DNA of 64,000 nucleotides from Dendrolimus kikuchii (lineage: Eukaryota; Arthropoda; Insecta; Lepidoptera; Lasiocampidae): assembly GCA_019925095.2 (NCBI GenBank), contig CM034391.1:8274551-8338550 (forward strand), written 5' to 3'. The position numbers and the translations under genes are program-made. Under the pieces are notes generated by a model that ran no database searches, was not told the origin of the DNA, and saw nothing but the letters and a program-made list of their open reading frames with translations. Within the stretch, counting starts at the first letter, position 1; each line of letters begins with the position of its first letter. Below are positions 23,458 through 34,699 of the stretch, piece after piece.

Positions 23458-25497
23458 ATGGGTCCTCAAAAGTATGGTCCAGAAACGAGCCACGAAGAGC
23501 GTCATGGACGGCGCCTTCAAATTATGTACGCGCATAAAACCCGCGAGCGCCAAGTCTTTATGCAAGAACTTAAGGAAATAAGACGACAAAAAGATAAACA
23601 ACTTTTAAAACTTCTGAAAGATTCCATTGGACCCATATGGTATCAAGCCCTAAGTGTCCCTCAAAGAGGTGCTTTAGATACACTGGAATTTTCTATTTAC
23701 CAAGACCTCTTGGAAGGAAGACCCGTGAGAACAGCTGTTGTAATGCGAGAATTAGGTCTGTATCCGCGTCCCAATACTATTGACCTTATGAACTGTGTGT
23801 ACTTAGGAAGAAACGATCCTAAAGAAGTACTAGCACAGTTATTCCTGATGACATTCGGTCACTCTATAGACGGAAAGCGGGCAGTGTATAATCTCAACGC
23901 ACGTCTGATACTATCGGCAATATTGTACCTAGGTTTACAAAATCTGATACAGCTCCTCCGAGATAGGTTTAGAGCAGAGCCTCAGAAGAAAGTAACGCTT
24001 CCCAAACCAAAAAAGAAGATTGAACCGCCATTACCATCTCCGTATCTTCAAAAGATGGTTGCTGCTTTATATGAACCACCGAGAAGAAAAAAACAACGAC
24101 CACCTCCATTACCAAACCTGGATGATTTGAATGAACCTTATGAAGAAGATCCTCCAATTCGTAAACCACCGCCACCGCCCCCACCGCCTCCTCCTCCCAA
24201 AAAAAGACTTCCTAAAAGTTATTGTGACAAAATTTCTGGTATTATTAGGATAGAACCTCATTCTTCAGCGACCCAAGTCACAGCGCAACGATTTACTAGG
24301 ACTAGTCATCGCCGAATGCGAGGATCAAGGCTATGCGTTACGGAAGTCAAAAAAACTTACGGCATGGGAAGTGGACTAGCACCGAAGGGAGCGCGGAGAA
24401 GAAGACCAGTCGCTCCGTCAACTGGCATGTGGAACATGCAATACATGATTAACGGAGTCTATAAAATCCACGGGAAAACGGTGTTTGTGTTAGGCAACGT
24501 TTCTGTTTTGCCACCAGTCGGGGAACTAATACACGGAGGCCACAAGTACCTGGCTGGCGAAAACATAAATATACACTGCGGTTTCCGTGGAAAACCGCCA
24601 CCACCGAAACCTGATCCATGCGATTGCGTAAAGAAATGGCAAGAATCTGCGTTCAAATACGTTAAGTCTACAAAATGCTATTGCGGACATTATTATGATT
24701 ACGGTAATGAAGGTACGTTTCTTCCGGATGAGTTACCTTTCTTTCAGAAACCGACAAAACATTCTAATTTTGTATTTAATTACCAAACTATTTATGATTT
24801 GGATGACAAAAAGCTATATATTGAAAAGGAGTTCAAAAAAATATGGGAAACAGATAGTGCACTTCAAGTTAACGACGGAACCGTCAAAGTGGTCGACAAG
24901 AAGAAGAAGAAAAAGAGATCATCGACTACTTGCTTAGGGCCGTCTCCACAGCCAGAAGATTATTTGAAATGCGCTTTGAGATTAATGCGGAAAGTAAATA
25001 TAGCAGCTAGACTTCCTGACGTGCATTTAGTTCCGGAACTTAAAGAATGGATGAGGAGGCGTATTTACGGTCCTTATACTCGTTCTCAGAAGGCGCAAAT
25101 GTTGAAAAAGAGCGGACTGCAGTGGCAAATTTTACAAATGCTGGCGATGAAAGGCTTCGGTCATGTGGCACCCTCACCAAATAAAAACTACACTGGTCAT
25201 ACCACATGGATTCATAAGCAAACCCTCAATGATAAATTTAGAACGTTTACAAAAAGGTACAAAATGCAATTATTTAGATCACAAGCGTATGTTACTAATC
25301 TTATGTGGCCTTCAATGTGTCAAGCACAGTTGCCCGATAAAAAATTTAGAGAAATATACTTTTCATATTTGTTTGGTCGTATGGATGACATGCAGCTAAT
25401 GCATCCATACAGCGCAAAAGAGACGCTGGAAAGAAAATTCGTTTTGGCAAAAAAGCGTTATATTTGCCCCCCAGCTGGCTACGAACCAGATGTATAA
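23458..25497 (+). CDS. Intronless basic, proline-rich protein of unknown function
   Basis: A single uninterrupted frame encodes 679 residues from the ATG at 23458; the frame is open slightly upstream (23446) but without an ATG. Residues 10-60 are charged and probably helical (RERQVFMQELKEIRRQKDKQ). A conserved-looking block follows (LDTLEFSIYQDLLEGRPV, then VMRELGLYPRPNTIDLMNCV). The middle has a tract of 11 prolines with basic flanks (about residue 240). A cysteine-bearing stretch (CDCVKKW ... CYCGHYYDYG) is near residues 385-420. The C-terminal third is basic (LKEWMRRRIYGPYTRSQKAQ). No signal peptide, membrane span or enzyme motif is visible. The layout recalls insect-only proteins annotated with unknown-function domains (possibly the DUF4770/DUF4771 pair), but that name is from memory and unverified. 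Intron-free insect genes of this kind are often testis-expressed; that is inference. Confidence 0.9.
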   Translation: MGPQKYGPETSHEERHGRRLQIMYAHKTRERQVFMQELKEIRRQKDKQLLKLLKDSIGPIWYQALSVPQRGALDTLEFSIYQDLLEGRPVRTAVVMRELGLYPRPNTIDLMNCVYLGRNDPKEVLAQLFLMTFGHSIDGKRAVYNLNARLILSAILYLGLQNLIQLLRDRFRAEPQKKVTLPKPKKKIEPPLPSPYLQKMVAALYEPPRRKKQRPPPLPNLDDLNEPYEEDPPIRKPPPPPPPPPPPKKRLPKSYCDKISGIIRIEPHSSATQVTAQRFTRTSHRRMRGSRLCVTEVKKTYGMGSGLAPKGARRRRPVAPSTGMWNMQYMINGVYKIHGKTVFVLGNVSVLPPVGELIHGGHKYLAGENINIHCGFRGKPPPPKPDPCDCVKKWQESAFKYVKSTKCYCGHYYDYGNEGTFLPDELPFFQKPTKHSNFVFNYQTIYDLDDKKLYIEKEFKKIWETDSALQVNDGTVKVVDKKKKKKRSSTTCLGPSPQPEDYLKCALRLMRKVNIAARLPDVHLVPELKEWMRRRIYGPYTRSQKAQMLKKSGLQWQILQMLAMKGFGHVAPSPNKNYTGHTTWIHKQTLNDKFRTFTKRYKMQLFRSQAYVTNLMWPSMCQAQLPDKKFREIYFSYLFGRMDDMQLMHPYSAKETLERKFVLAKKRYICPPAGYEPDV

Positions 25498-25555
25498 ATA
25501 GTCATTGGTATAAATTTAAATCATTTTTAATAATCTTTATGTACAAATCTTCGTT

Positions 25556-25561
25556 ATTAAA
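25556..25561 (+). terminator. Probable poly(A) signal of the proline-rich gene
   Basis: ATTAAA lies 59 bases past the stop codon. ATTAAA is the most common variant of AATAAA. A T-rich stretch follows, consistent with cleavage near 25580. Confidence 0.5.
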
Positions 25562-25747
25562 GTTTTGACTTTTAGTTATTTTAAACTATACAATTACCTT
25601 TTAACTTTTAGTGAATGCCAAATCACATTTACTTACTGAAGATTTTTATTCAGTAGTTTTTATTTACCGACAGTTTGGATATGGTAGATGAATACTAGGT
25701 ATGAGAATATCCCAATAAAAACATAACTTTATATTCCTCAATACCGT

Positions 25748-25944
25748 ATAACTAGATGGCGCCATAGGTTAGTTTACCCTTTTTGAGATTATAATTTTTA
25801 AAAGATATACAATTTTAGACTAAATCAATAAATTTGAATGGAAGCTTATTAACTTTCAATTTTTGGCTCATTTAATATACAAAGCATGTTTTTCATAATT
25901 AAACCTCAAATAGCGATAAAAGACCTATGGCACTATCTAGTTAT
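25748..25944. mobile_element. 197-bp MITE with 21-bp inverted ends
   Basis: The left end ATAACTAGATGGCGCCATAG and the right end CTATGGCACTATCTAGTTAT pair with two mismatches. The interior is AT-rich and non-coding. It sits about 250 bp downstream of the proline-rich gene. Related AGCGCCATCTA phrases occur elsewhere (23183, 29740, 41191, 41252). Confidence 0.78.
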
Positions 25945-25954
25945 GTAATCTATA

Positions 25955-26330
25955 ATATTATAAAATTCTAAACATGCCGTGCTTGTACATTGAAACTATA
26001 AAAAAAACAACTGGAATAGACTATAAACGACGGAGAACACGACGCAATCTTTTTTTAGGTCTTTTCTCGCTTTGTTCACGTAAAAACTACTGAGCCGATT
26101 TCAATGTGGTTTTCGCTGATCGACAGCAAATTTTTAGACTTAAAATTTACGGGAGCGGTTTGTAGTTCTTCGGGTGCATAAAAATTTACTTATCTTGGTA
26201 CAGTTTTCACTAAAACGAAAGCTTACATTCTTTTTTAAACGCTGCGGTCCTTATTGTTCCGTGAATCTCCCGGGGAATTTCAAATCGAGCGTAGAGGAAG
26301 TCGCGGGTTGTATCCTAGTTTGTCATAAAA
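25955..26330 (+). repeat. Family X copy 3
   Basis: It starts with ATTATAAAATTCTAAACATG, then ACTATAAACGACGGAGAACA and GTAAAAACTACTGAGCCGAT, in the same order as the copy at 11130. It follows the MITE almost directly. Confidence 0.75.
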
Positions 26331-27205
26331 TTAGCGAACAAACGTATCCCCAAGCTAAACAAGTTACGTTTATTATGGATAACATACAATCGACCACTCT
26401 GGGACCATCTCAGATGCCTAGATCATAACCATAAACGAGGGAAATCTCGTTTACAAAATTTACCATGCCAGGATTGAAATCGGAACCTCCCCGCTGTAAT
26501 TAGGTAAGCTACATTTTTACTGGACGTTTCTAGTTTTACTATCTGTGTTTCAAGTACCATCTATGCAACGCTTGTAACTTTGTAAAGAATTTTAAACCCG
26601 TACAGATAATAAATAAAACTCAATATTGAATAATTCATAATTTAATGCGATAAGTATAATGTACCTATCCTCAAGTATATGTACATAAAGTTATGACTTA
26701 AACATCAAATTTTCACTGTAAAACAACTAAGTTGCTGAATGTGTGATTTCAAATAACTGAAAAACTAAATTTTTATAATGTCATTTTCATAATAATTGTT
26801 CATAATACGACCGTTCATAATCATACATATAATACTCCAAGGGTATTCAAAAATATTTAATTTTATTTCAAACCACGTTTCGCTTTGTCTCCTTACAACT
26901 ATTATCATACAAGTCTTATATTTTATTATTATAAAATATATAAAGATTAATTTTAAAATACAACACTATTGCTACAATTGTAGAGGATTTCGTTTTGCCC
27001 ACTACAACTATAGTCTAAGGGATTTTCCATCTTCTTTGGTATCATTGTAATAGAAAAAAAAACAACAATGTAGGCACTAACATCAAGTGAACCAGCATAC
27101 TGTTTGAATTATAGAACAAACATATTAAGAATGACACACCTGTCAAAAATGTATCTTTGATCAAGACCGTCAATCGCACTTCGATAGATGGATGATTTTA
27201 CTACG
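26331..27205. other. Spacer, no gene seen
   Basis: AT-rich with short frames (for example 26796-27050). Nothing was recognised. Confidence 0.4.
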
Positions 27206-27208
27206 AAG

Positions 27209-27497
27209 CTGGCAAATAGGCAGAGGGCCCATGCACAGGGCGTTCCATTAATAGCTCACGCCCAAAATGCTCCGTTAGCCGTTCCACAAGACGACCGTGG
27301 TCTTTGTGTCCACACAACACTCAAACGACCCATGTCAAGAGGTGGGTCGAATAACCGTTCCACTTGAGTTTACGATTGCCGGCAAGCAAGTGGAACGGGC
27401 ACAATCGCGGTCGTGAACGTGGTCGTTGTGAGTCTCTAATGGAACGTAGCCGTAATAGAAAGTGGTTACCGTAGTCTATAGATAGGCGTTTACAACA
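27209..27497 (-). mobile_element. SINE-like/LINE tail split by a MITE
   Basis: The common tail (GGCAAATAGGCAGAGGGCCC ... AGAAAGTGGTTACCGTAGTC) is interrupted at about 27237 and resumes at about 27450. The inserted DNA is a separate inverted-repeat element, listed next. Confidence 0.6.
27240..27448. mobile_element. MITE nested in a retroelement tail
   Basis: The left end CGTTCCATTAATAGCTCAC pairs with the right end GTGAGTCTCTAATGGAACG (about 16 of 19). Inside, CCGTTCCACTT pairs with AAGTGGAACGG, so the CGTTCCA motif is reused. No frame and no clear flanking duplication were found. Confidence 0.6.
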
Positions 27498-28930
27498 TTA
27501 CGGGCAAACCTGACGTATGTCAAGCCTTTAAGGTAAGATAGATATGGGATAGGAAGGATGGGAAAAGGAAGATGGGATCGGAACACTCAGTGATCGTACG
27601 AAACACGATTAACTCATGTCTAACCATTTTATGCTCTTGATAATAATGTTTATTGAGTGTTTAGTGATGTTTTGGTTATATTAACTTAAGAGAAGACTTG
27701 TAGCACCATCTGAAAAAGTACAATTTAAGGACATTTTAAAAAGTACATTTTTATTCGGCGATTGGGATTCCTAATATTCTTATTCTATAATTTGAATATT
27801 ATAGTTAGAAAATTATTAAAGCATCTTTCAATTAAAACTAAATGAAACAACGTATACTCTTTACCAAACTGTATGGCCGCTCTTAGTAAGACATCACAGA
27901 ATAGTCTGTCTTTTATACAAAATCAGTTATTGCGCAATCTTGTTCGTCTAATCTGAAGAGGCCATTTTATTTGGCACAGAATATAACAAATTAAAGATTA
28001 AAATGGCAAAACGAATAACTGTGATTCAAATTTAATAACGATAGTATAAACATTTTATTGCAACATCACCAAGAGATAAAACAAATTAGACGCAATGTAA
28101 ATATTGTTCGCGCCAAAATTATGACCTCTGTTGATTAGTTATATCAAGCTGTGTAATATATGATTTTGTATTAAAAACCATCTATTGAGGAGCCAATTGT
28201 TACTAAAGAGAAGCGGCCATAAAAATTAAAACTTTGCGCCTCAAAAATATTGTGAGTCTTTGCGCCCATGTTAAACTCTGCGACGCTAATAAGAAGATTG
28301 GATACAAATATTTATTCAAAATGTCGCAAACTGATTCCAAGAATCTGTTATTGTGTAGTAATTAATAAACATAACATCAAAATTAGTAAATACACAAAAA
28401 TGCATTAAACGTGAAAGTTATTCGAAACACCATAAACGTCCATTAAATAGTTTGTACGACAACTTCAATATAGAAGGACAATACTACAGTTTATTACTAT
28501 TTCTGTATAACAAGAGAAAAGATGTCTCCGAAGACAATACTAATTAAATTAACAATAAGCATTGTTTGAAACCAACATGCCTTTACGCCGTATACGTATA
28601 ACTTGACATTTATTCATATTTTTTTATTTGGGTACATAAGGGACAATTTGAATCTATGACATGACATTTATTTGCTCTTGCCATGAAAAAAACGCATATT
28701 TTATTATTTATATTTAACAGAAAAGATAAATGTTTTTTTAAAGTAAGCCTCTTAGCGAGAAACATGTCTGTATTATCTCCAAAATATCAGTCTTAAATCT
28801 GCAACTATTTTTATAGTATTTGTTTTTTGCATAATAAGAATTAAAATCATTAGTAGTTTGATTTTCGAATTAAATTTCTTATAATTTTTCAAGATGTCAC
28901 ATTGGTCTCACAAAAAGGCAGAGTAAACAT
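27498..28930. other. Spacer between the two genes, no gene seen
   Basis: A GGATAGGAAGGATGGGA purine-rich stretch (27541-27590) resembles that at 46270-46410. The rest is AT-rich DNA without recognisable frames. Confidence 0.4.
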
Positions 28931-28947
28931 TAGAAATGAATTAACGC

Positions 28948-28953
28948 TTTTAT
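28948..28953 (-). terminator. Poly(A) signal of raskol
   Basis: The minus strand reads AATAAA 83 bases past the stop codon of the last coding exon. This would give a 3' untranslated region of only about 110 bases for this isoform. Confidence 0.6.
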
Positions 28954-29035
28954 TCGATTAAAATTGTGCCCATGATTATTGTACCCCATACGCACTACTG
29001 TACGTTTCAATACATTCAGAACAACTAAACACAGG

Positions 29036-29258
29036 TTATATTTGTAGCTCTTGGTGTGAATGCTGAGAATGTGGCGAGGGATGTGTGTTTGGGGGGCCTC
29101 GTTGTTGAAGGTGTACCAATGCAGAGAGCAGCCTCGTGTTGGCCTCGTCCAATGCTGCAATCCGATGCTCCTGTGCTTCAATCACTCGCTGTTTGTGAGA
29201 TAATGCCGCTTGCATTTTACGCTGTTCGCGCTTCAGTTCGTCTTCGACGCACATTAGT
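29036..29258 (-). CDS. raskol: raskol, last coding exon: C-terminal coiled coil
   Basis: Minus strand, 223 bp including the stop, with acceptor TATTTCAG. It encodes [16 protein letters not shown], then [20 protein letters not shown] and a His/Pro/Ser-rich tail ending in LQI. This matches the C-terminal coiled coil of the SynGAP/DAB2IP family (mammalian form: MAVEEELKKDHAEMQ ... ANTRLMSAL). The heptad pattern continues from the preceding exon across a 4.8-kb intron. The last residues (L-x-I) fit a class II PDZ ligand; that is inference. Confidence 0.93.
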
Positions 29259-30150
29259 CTGAAATAGTTTGTAAAGGTTAGTATTTAAAGTACAGTAGGT
29301 GTAAACCCGGCCTTATATTTAGTTTTACTCGAGTAAACCTGTAAGGCTAAACACGTACTGACGAAAATAGATCGTTCACTTCCGTCTTACAAATTTTAGA
29401 CTTTCATATATGTATGACTTTTGAAAAGATTATTTTCCCCGCAGCTTCGCCGCGTGAAAAACCCAGGGTGGTCGTTCTATGTTACTCTCATAAAAATTAA
29501 ATTAGGTTTTTCTTATATATTATTAGACCTAAAACTTGACTACTTCTTATTCAATTTACTACAATAACAAAGAAACTAAGTCCATATAGTCTAAACAGCT
29601 GCCCAGCTGCAAACATAAAGATTAGTCGAAGCCAATCTGATTTGAAGTAATACAATGACTTGTTTCCTATTCCAATTCACTAACAAATACGTTTTGTATT
29701 TGTTAGTGAATTGAAAGACGCGACTGCAGCGCCATCTATTTAGCTAATCTGTCTATTTTATGTAAACGACATCATTTGTCGAGATAAAATGGGTCCTAAG
29801 TGTTATCTCAAGTTATAAGCCAGCAATTTGTGGAATTTCATTCATAAACATTCAGTAGTTTCCAAAAAAGAAAGCGCGCCATCTTTTTTGCTATTTTCAT
29901 GTATCCCACGGAAACCACGTCATTTATTGGGATAAAAAGTATCCTACGTTACGGCCCAAGATATAAGGCAGCTCTACATAGAGTTTCATATAAATCCGTT
30001 CAGTAGTTCCACATGATACTCTAACAAACAAACTGAAAAACAGACAGACAGACAAAAAATCTAAAAATTACAACTTCGGAATCTCCTTTTCCGAGTTATC
30101 CCTCCTGATTTATTTCACATTTTTAAACGCATTGTACGAACTCGAACCAT
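29259..30150. other. raskol intron with decayed repeat remnants
   Basis: Holds fragments of dispersed repeats: CCCCGCAGCTTCGCCGCGTG near 29438, CAGCGCCATCTATTTAGCTA near 29738, two related blocks with GATAAAA(A/T)GG-like and AAGTATCCTACGT-like phrases (29780-30000), and a CAGACAGACAGACAAAAAAT end near 30043. No exon was recognised. Confidence 0.45.
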
Positions 30151-30156
30151 ATACAG

Positions 30157-30158
<2 letters not shown>

Positions 30159-30243
<85 letters not shown>
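30159..30243. repeat. (TA)n microsatellite
   Basis: About 42 perfect TA dinucleotides in the last intron of raskol. Length variation is likely and the assembly may be unreliable here. Confidence 0.98.
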
Positions 30244-30246
<3 letters not shown>

Positions 30247-30679
30247 GTAGTATGGATTTATAGATTTAGCGGTGTTTCTTAGGTTATGGACTAGTTTCAA
30301 GGACAAATTTGACTTTAAAGTAAAAAAAACTTGTTTCTAAATAACTGAGAAAAATACAAATAACAAAATTTGTACCTTTTTATAATAAAATTAAAAAAAC
30401 GAAAAAGCAGTTACAAAAGTCACTTATGAAATCTTTATTAACAATTAAGATCGCTCTCTTCTATACAAATTGAAAGACAGAAATGAACCCATTTAATTTT
30501 GGTTTACTACGAATTATCAATATCGTACTCAGCTGTGAAAAGTTGAGTCCGGTATTGACAATAGATTACTACTCTAAGGCACGCTTTGAATATTATATAT
30601 CGAATTTTAGCCCAATATTGCTTTAACACACTTGATTATTGTCGAGGTGGAAATATGTTATGAAATCTCCAGGTCTGTT

Positions 30680-33660
30680 CTTTTTTTTATAGTTGGAGTA
30701 CAGCAAACAAGCTGACGGCTCACCTGGTGGAAAGCGGTTACCGTCGCCTATGGACGTTTGCAACATTAGAGATGTCACCAACGCGCTGCCGGCCTCGAAG
30801 AAATTTTATGACACCCTTTTTGAAAAACTCCATATCGTAGCGCTGTGGGAAAACCTCGACTGGGAGCTCATTCCAAATCCCCACGGTACGCGAGAGAAAC
30901 GTTCTACAGAACCGTTGCGTACATGAGCGAAGCGGCTCAAGGAAGTGCGGGTGAACTCCCAATCGATGGCGAGCGGTGCGATGGTAGAAAGAGGACGAAG
31001 GCACCATTCTAAACAGTTCTTCGGAACATTCCCCGTTATACAGTCGGTAGAATCTCTCCTAAGGCCAAGCGTATCTAGACCGTCTGTGAGTATAGGATCA
31101 TCAACAACGCGAACGGCTCGATGTTGAATACTGTCCAGGGGATTAAGTTGGTAAGCAGGTGCTCCAACCCAAAGGTGTGAGCAGTACTCCATATGCGGCC
31201 TCATCTGGGCTTTATAAAGCACAAGGCGTTGCCGCGATGTGAAGTACTGCTTGGACTGGTTTAGCATTCCCAGCTTCTTGGAGGCAAGTTTTGCCTTGCC
31301 TTCAAGATGGCCCCTGAACTGTACATCGTTCGTGATGTCAACACCGAGGATCCCAATACTTTTGGAGGTGGTAAGGGGAGTTCCTGGGAACTGAAGCGCT
31401 TGCTCGAATGGAGTTTTTTGGCAGAGAATACGCAGACCTGTCTTCTTGGGGTTGAAATAGACAAGGTTTTGTCTTCCCCATTCAGACTCTCTGTAAGGAA
31501 TGCTCTACTTCAGACACAAGTCTAACCCAACTTGCCTCCACAAATGATCGAGGGACGTTTGCACGATCAGAGTACTGCGCATCGCCAGTGCTGTCTTCCG
31601 CATAGCAATGAATGTTGCGAATAGACAACATATCATTGATCTGCAAGATAAACAACGTTGGCGATAGTACACAACCCTGGGGCGTACCAGCGTTGATGGG
31701 TTTGAAACTTGAGCAGCAACCGTCGACAACGACTTAAATGCTGCGCCCATCAAGAAAGTTGGTTAGCCAAGTGCAAAGTCCCTCAGGTATCCTATACGAT
31801 GGCAGCTTCGATTGAAGAGCCTTGTGCCAGACCCAGTCGAAGGCCTTAGCAATATCTAGGCTAACTGCCAGTGTTTCCCATTTGCTCTCAATGGCTTCAG
31901 CCCAACGGTGGGTTAGGTAAACCAACAGATCCCCAGCTGAGCGACCGTGGCGGAAACCGTATTGCCGATCATTTAGTAGCTGGGAATCTTCGAGGTAACC
32001 CAGAAGCTGCGCGTTGATAATACGCTCCATCACCTTTGAGAGCAAAGAGGTTATTGCTATAAGCCCATAATTCGACGGGTCTGTAAGGTCCCCTTTTTTG
32101 GGGACAGGGTGCACATGGGCAATCTTTCACGAAGCGGGGACACGGCCCTTGTCATAAGAGAGAGTGAAAAGTCGGGCAAGGACTGGAGACAGCTCAGCTG
32201 AACACGTCTGCAGCACAATGGCAGGAATGCCATCAGGGCCAGAAGACTTCTTGTCGTCGAGGGAGCGGAGAGCACATCGGACAGCTTTATGTGTAAAGCG
32301 CACCTCCGGCATTCTAGACTCCCACTCTGGAATTGTAGGTGGAGTTTCTCCCCTGTCGTCAAGAGTCGAATTGGCCGCAAAGATTTCACCCAGAAGATCG
32401 AATTTATCTTTGGCGGCGTGTGCCAGACGGTCGTCCACTGTGCGCGGAGGTGAAAGAGACGCCCGACAGAAGTTTTCCTCGACAGCTTTGGCGAGGGCCC
32501 AAAAAGCCCTAGTCCCAGAAGGGTAGCTAGAGAGGCGCTCACCAATTCTGCCAATGTGATCGAATTTTGCTCTCGAGAGCTGCTTTTTGAGGGACCTGGA
32601 GGCAGCATTGTATCTCTTTTTCAGGTCAGAGGAACTTGGATTTTGACAAGCTCGCGCTCCAGTCCAGGCTCGATAAGCCTGTTACTTTAGCTTTACAGCC
32701 TCAGCGCAAGACTTATCGAACCATGGTTTGCTCGTACCACCGATGGGTACCTTTGAGTTTGGAATGAAACATTCCATTCCCTGCAGAACCACATCGGCGA
32801 TTGAGTCTGCGTATGCGTCAGGATCTTCTGACGAGAAACATAGCTGCGTCCATAGGTAGGATGTATAGAATTCACGCAGTCCATCCCAATCTGCTGACCT
32901 GTATAGCCACCCCTTCCGTCGTCCAGCGGGACGAGTCCGATCGGGAATAGGAAGGGGCACCACCGAAGATACCAGTCAATGATCAGAGGTTCCTAGTGGA
33001 GCACTGATCGAGATCTGGTAATTCTCCGGGTGTGTGATCACCTGAGTGAATCCATGGGCGAGAGCAAAATCATAGGAGTAGTCCCTGGCAGATCAGTTCT
33101 CGGGGAACCCAAACACTCAGCGTGATGAGCATTAAAGTCCCTGAGTATGACTAACTCTGCTGAAGGGTATTGCCCGAAAACTCTGTCGGTCACCTCATGA
33201 ACGTGTTCAAAAAAGCGAGCTGTTTCATTCCTTATACATTCCCTACCATGGGACCGGTATAAGCACGCATAGATCCGAGTGGAACCACCAAAATCTACGC
33301 GTACGCACAAGATGGAAAGGTCCCTCTATCTTCAAGGCCGTGGAGACGGCGACAGCAGATATCTTCCCGGACATATACACAGACCCCGGCTTTTGACAGA
33401 AACAAGTGTTCCAGATTGTAGCCGGGGTAGTGAAGGTATGATGTGTCGACCGGAGTAGAAATCTGTGTCTCCGTCAAAAATAATAAGGCCGGCTTTGCCG
33501 TCTCGAGGTGGTGATGGACGGCATTGATATTGGCGTGAATACCTCTTATGTTGCAAAAGTCCACTTTAATTGTGGAGTCAAAACCTGCTGTGGAGACCTT
33601 ATTTATTATTGTTCGGCTCATGAAGATTAATAAAAATGATAAAAAGGGAAGTCTAAGGAA
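30680..33660 (-). mobile_element. Decayed Jockey-like LINE, near full length
   Basis: Minus strand, same orientation as raskol, in its last intron. In order: an apurinic-type endonuclease (FCNIRGIHANINAVHHHLE, LFLTETQIS, and DFNAHH, where the usual GDFN is RDFN), a linker, reverse transcriptase (VPKKGDLTDPSNYGLIAITS, SLDIAKAFDWVWH, a TPQGCVLSPTLF-type block, the active site at 31593-31604 reading YAED instead of YADD), then a C-terminal region ending in EFFKKGVIKFLRGRQR. Frames are broken near 33300, 32680, 32100, 31740, 31500 and 31270. The 3' end has the tail GTTGCAAACGTCCATAGGCG and an A run at 30681-30691. I place it in the Jockey/CR1 group; the exact clade is uncertain. It cannot make an active enzyme. 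Confidence 0.88.
31593..31604 (-). pseudogene. Mutated reverse-transcriptase active site (YAED)
   Basis: The minus-strand codons TAT GCG GAA GAC give Tyr-Ala-Glu-Asp. Family members carry Tyr-Ala-Asp-Asp with two metal-binding aspartates. The first has become Glu, which should cripple polymerisation on top of the several frameshifts. Confidence 0.85.
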
Positions 33661-34099
33661 GTGCTAATGTGTCTGCGAAGAAGAGGAAAAAAAATGTGAT
33701 GTATGCCATTTTCCCCCAAATGCACAGTTCAGTTCTGTTAAGCTTTGAAACGACCTATGTATTATTTTAACCCCGGGTGTTCTCTGGGCATTGGGTGGGC
33801 TTACACTATTTACCACAGTACCAATGGCCTGCTGTCTAGTCGCAACCGGCCTCCTATTGATTGGACAATTGAAAATTCCCCGATAATGCCAATCTGTCGT
33901 TACAAAAAAGTTATTACGTTCACCAACACTAGATATAAAATCGATTGCAATGTGTAGCAGTGTATTGTTGAGGTACGACCACATATAACTTAAGTGTTAA
34001 AAACCGTACTTCTTCAGAAGTTATAAACTTTGTTTATTACTTATTAAGTTGTTTTGCAAATAAAAATATTAGTAGTAGTATAAGAGAATTATTTATTAC
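33661..34099. other. raskol intron, possible 5' part of the LINE
   Basis: The segment GCTGTCTAGTCGCAACCGGC (33829) and its GC-richer flank may be the 5' untranslated part of the Jockey-like LINE, whose exact 5' end I cannot define. No exon is seen. Confidence 0.35.
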
Positions 34100-34215
34100 C
34101 TCGAGATGATAGCTTTCATTTTAGCATCAGTATTATCCTGTCCCGGTTCAGCTGGTCCCAATCTTCCGCGTAGTAACTCCACTGAATACTTTAACTTTTC
34201 AATTTCACGTTCGTA
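34100..34215 (-). CDS. raskol: raskol exon: coiled-coil start
   Basis: Minus strand, 116 bp, acceptor TTTTCATAG, donor GTAATA. It encodes YEREIEKLKYSVELLRGRLG, then QDNTDAKMKAIISR. The family equivalent is EKYEQEISKLKERL ... DSQMKSIISRL. The reading phase (two spare bases) fits the last exon exactly, giving RLMCVEDEL across the splice. Confidence 0.93.
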
Positions 34216-34699
34216 CTATGAAAATAAAAGACAATATATAAAATTCTACCGATATTGTTTTTTTTTATTATTAATAAACAGAGACAAAATAATAAAATTG
34301 CATTTTGTAATAACCTTAAAATTAATAATTGAATATGAATTGACAGTTTTTTTTATAATTATTTTTTACAAAAAAATACAAATTACTTATATAAATACAC
34401 AAAAATTTGTACAGTCTAGCAGCCTCCTCTGATAAAAACTCCCATAAGAACTCATTACACGCGCCAACCTTGAAAAGATTGTGTCTAAACAGGGTCCGCC
34501 TCTCATCCTGGTTCCGAGCACCACAACGACGTGGTAAAAGTTCTCCACTTTATGGCAATGTATGCAGTTGGATGTGGAGGTTTTACCCATTAAGTATCCA
34601 AACTAATTCAATGGAATATGACTGGACCGTGATCTGAGCATCGAAACAATATATCTCTTGCTTCGGTAAGATACCTCGAACCAAGACCGTTGTGGCAGC

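Noticed and set aside
30115..30306. Minus-strand frame with a Tyr-Ile repeat
   Set aside because: It is a by-product of the (TA)n array.
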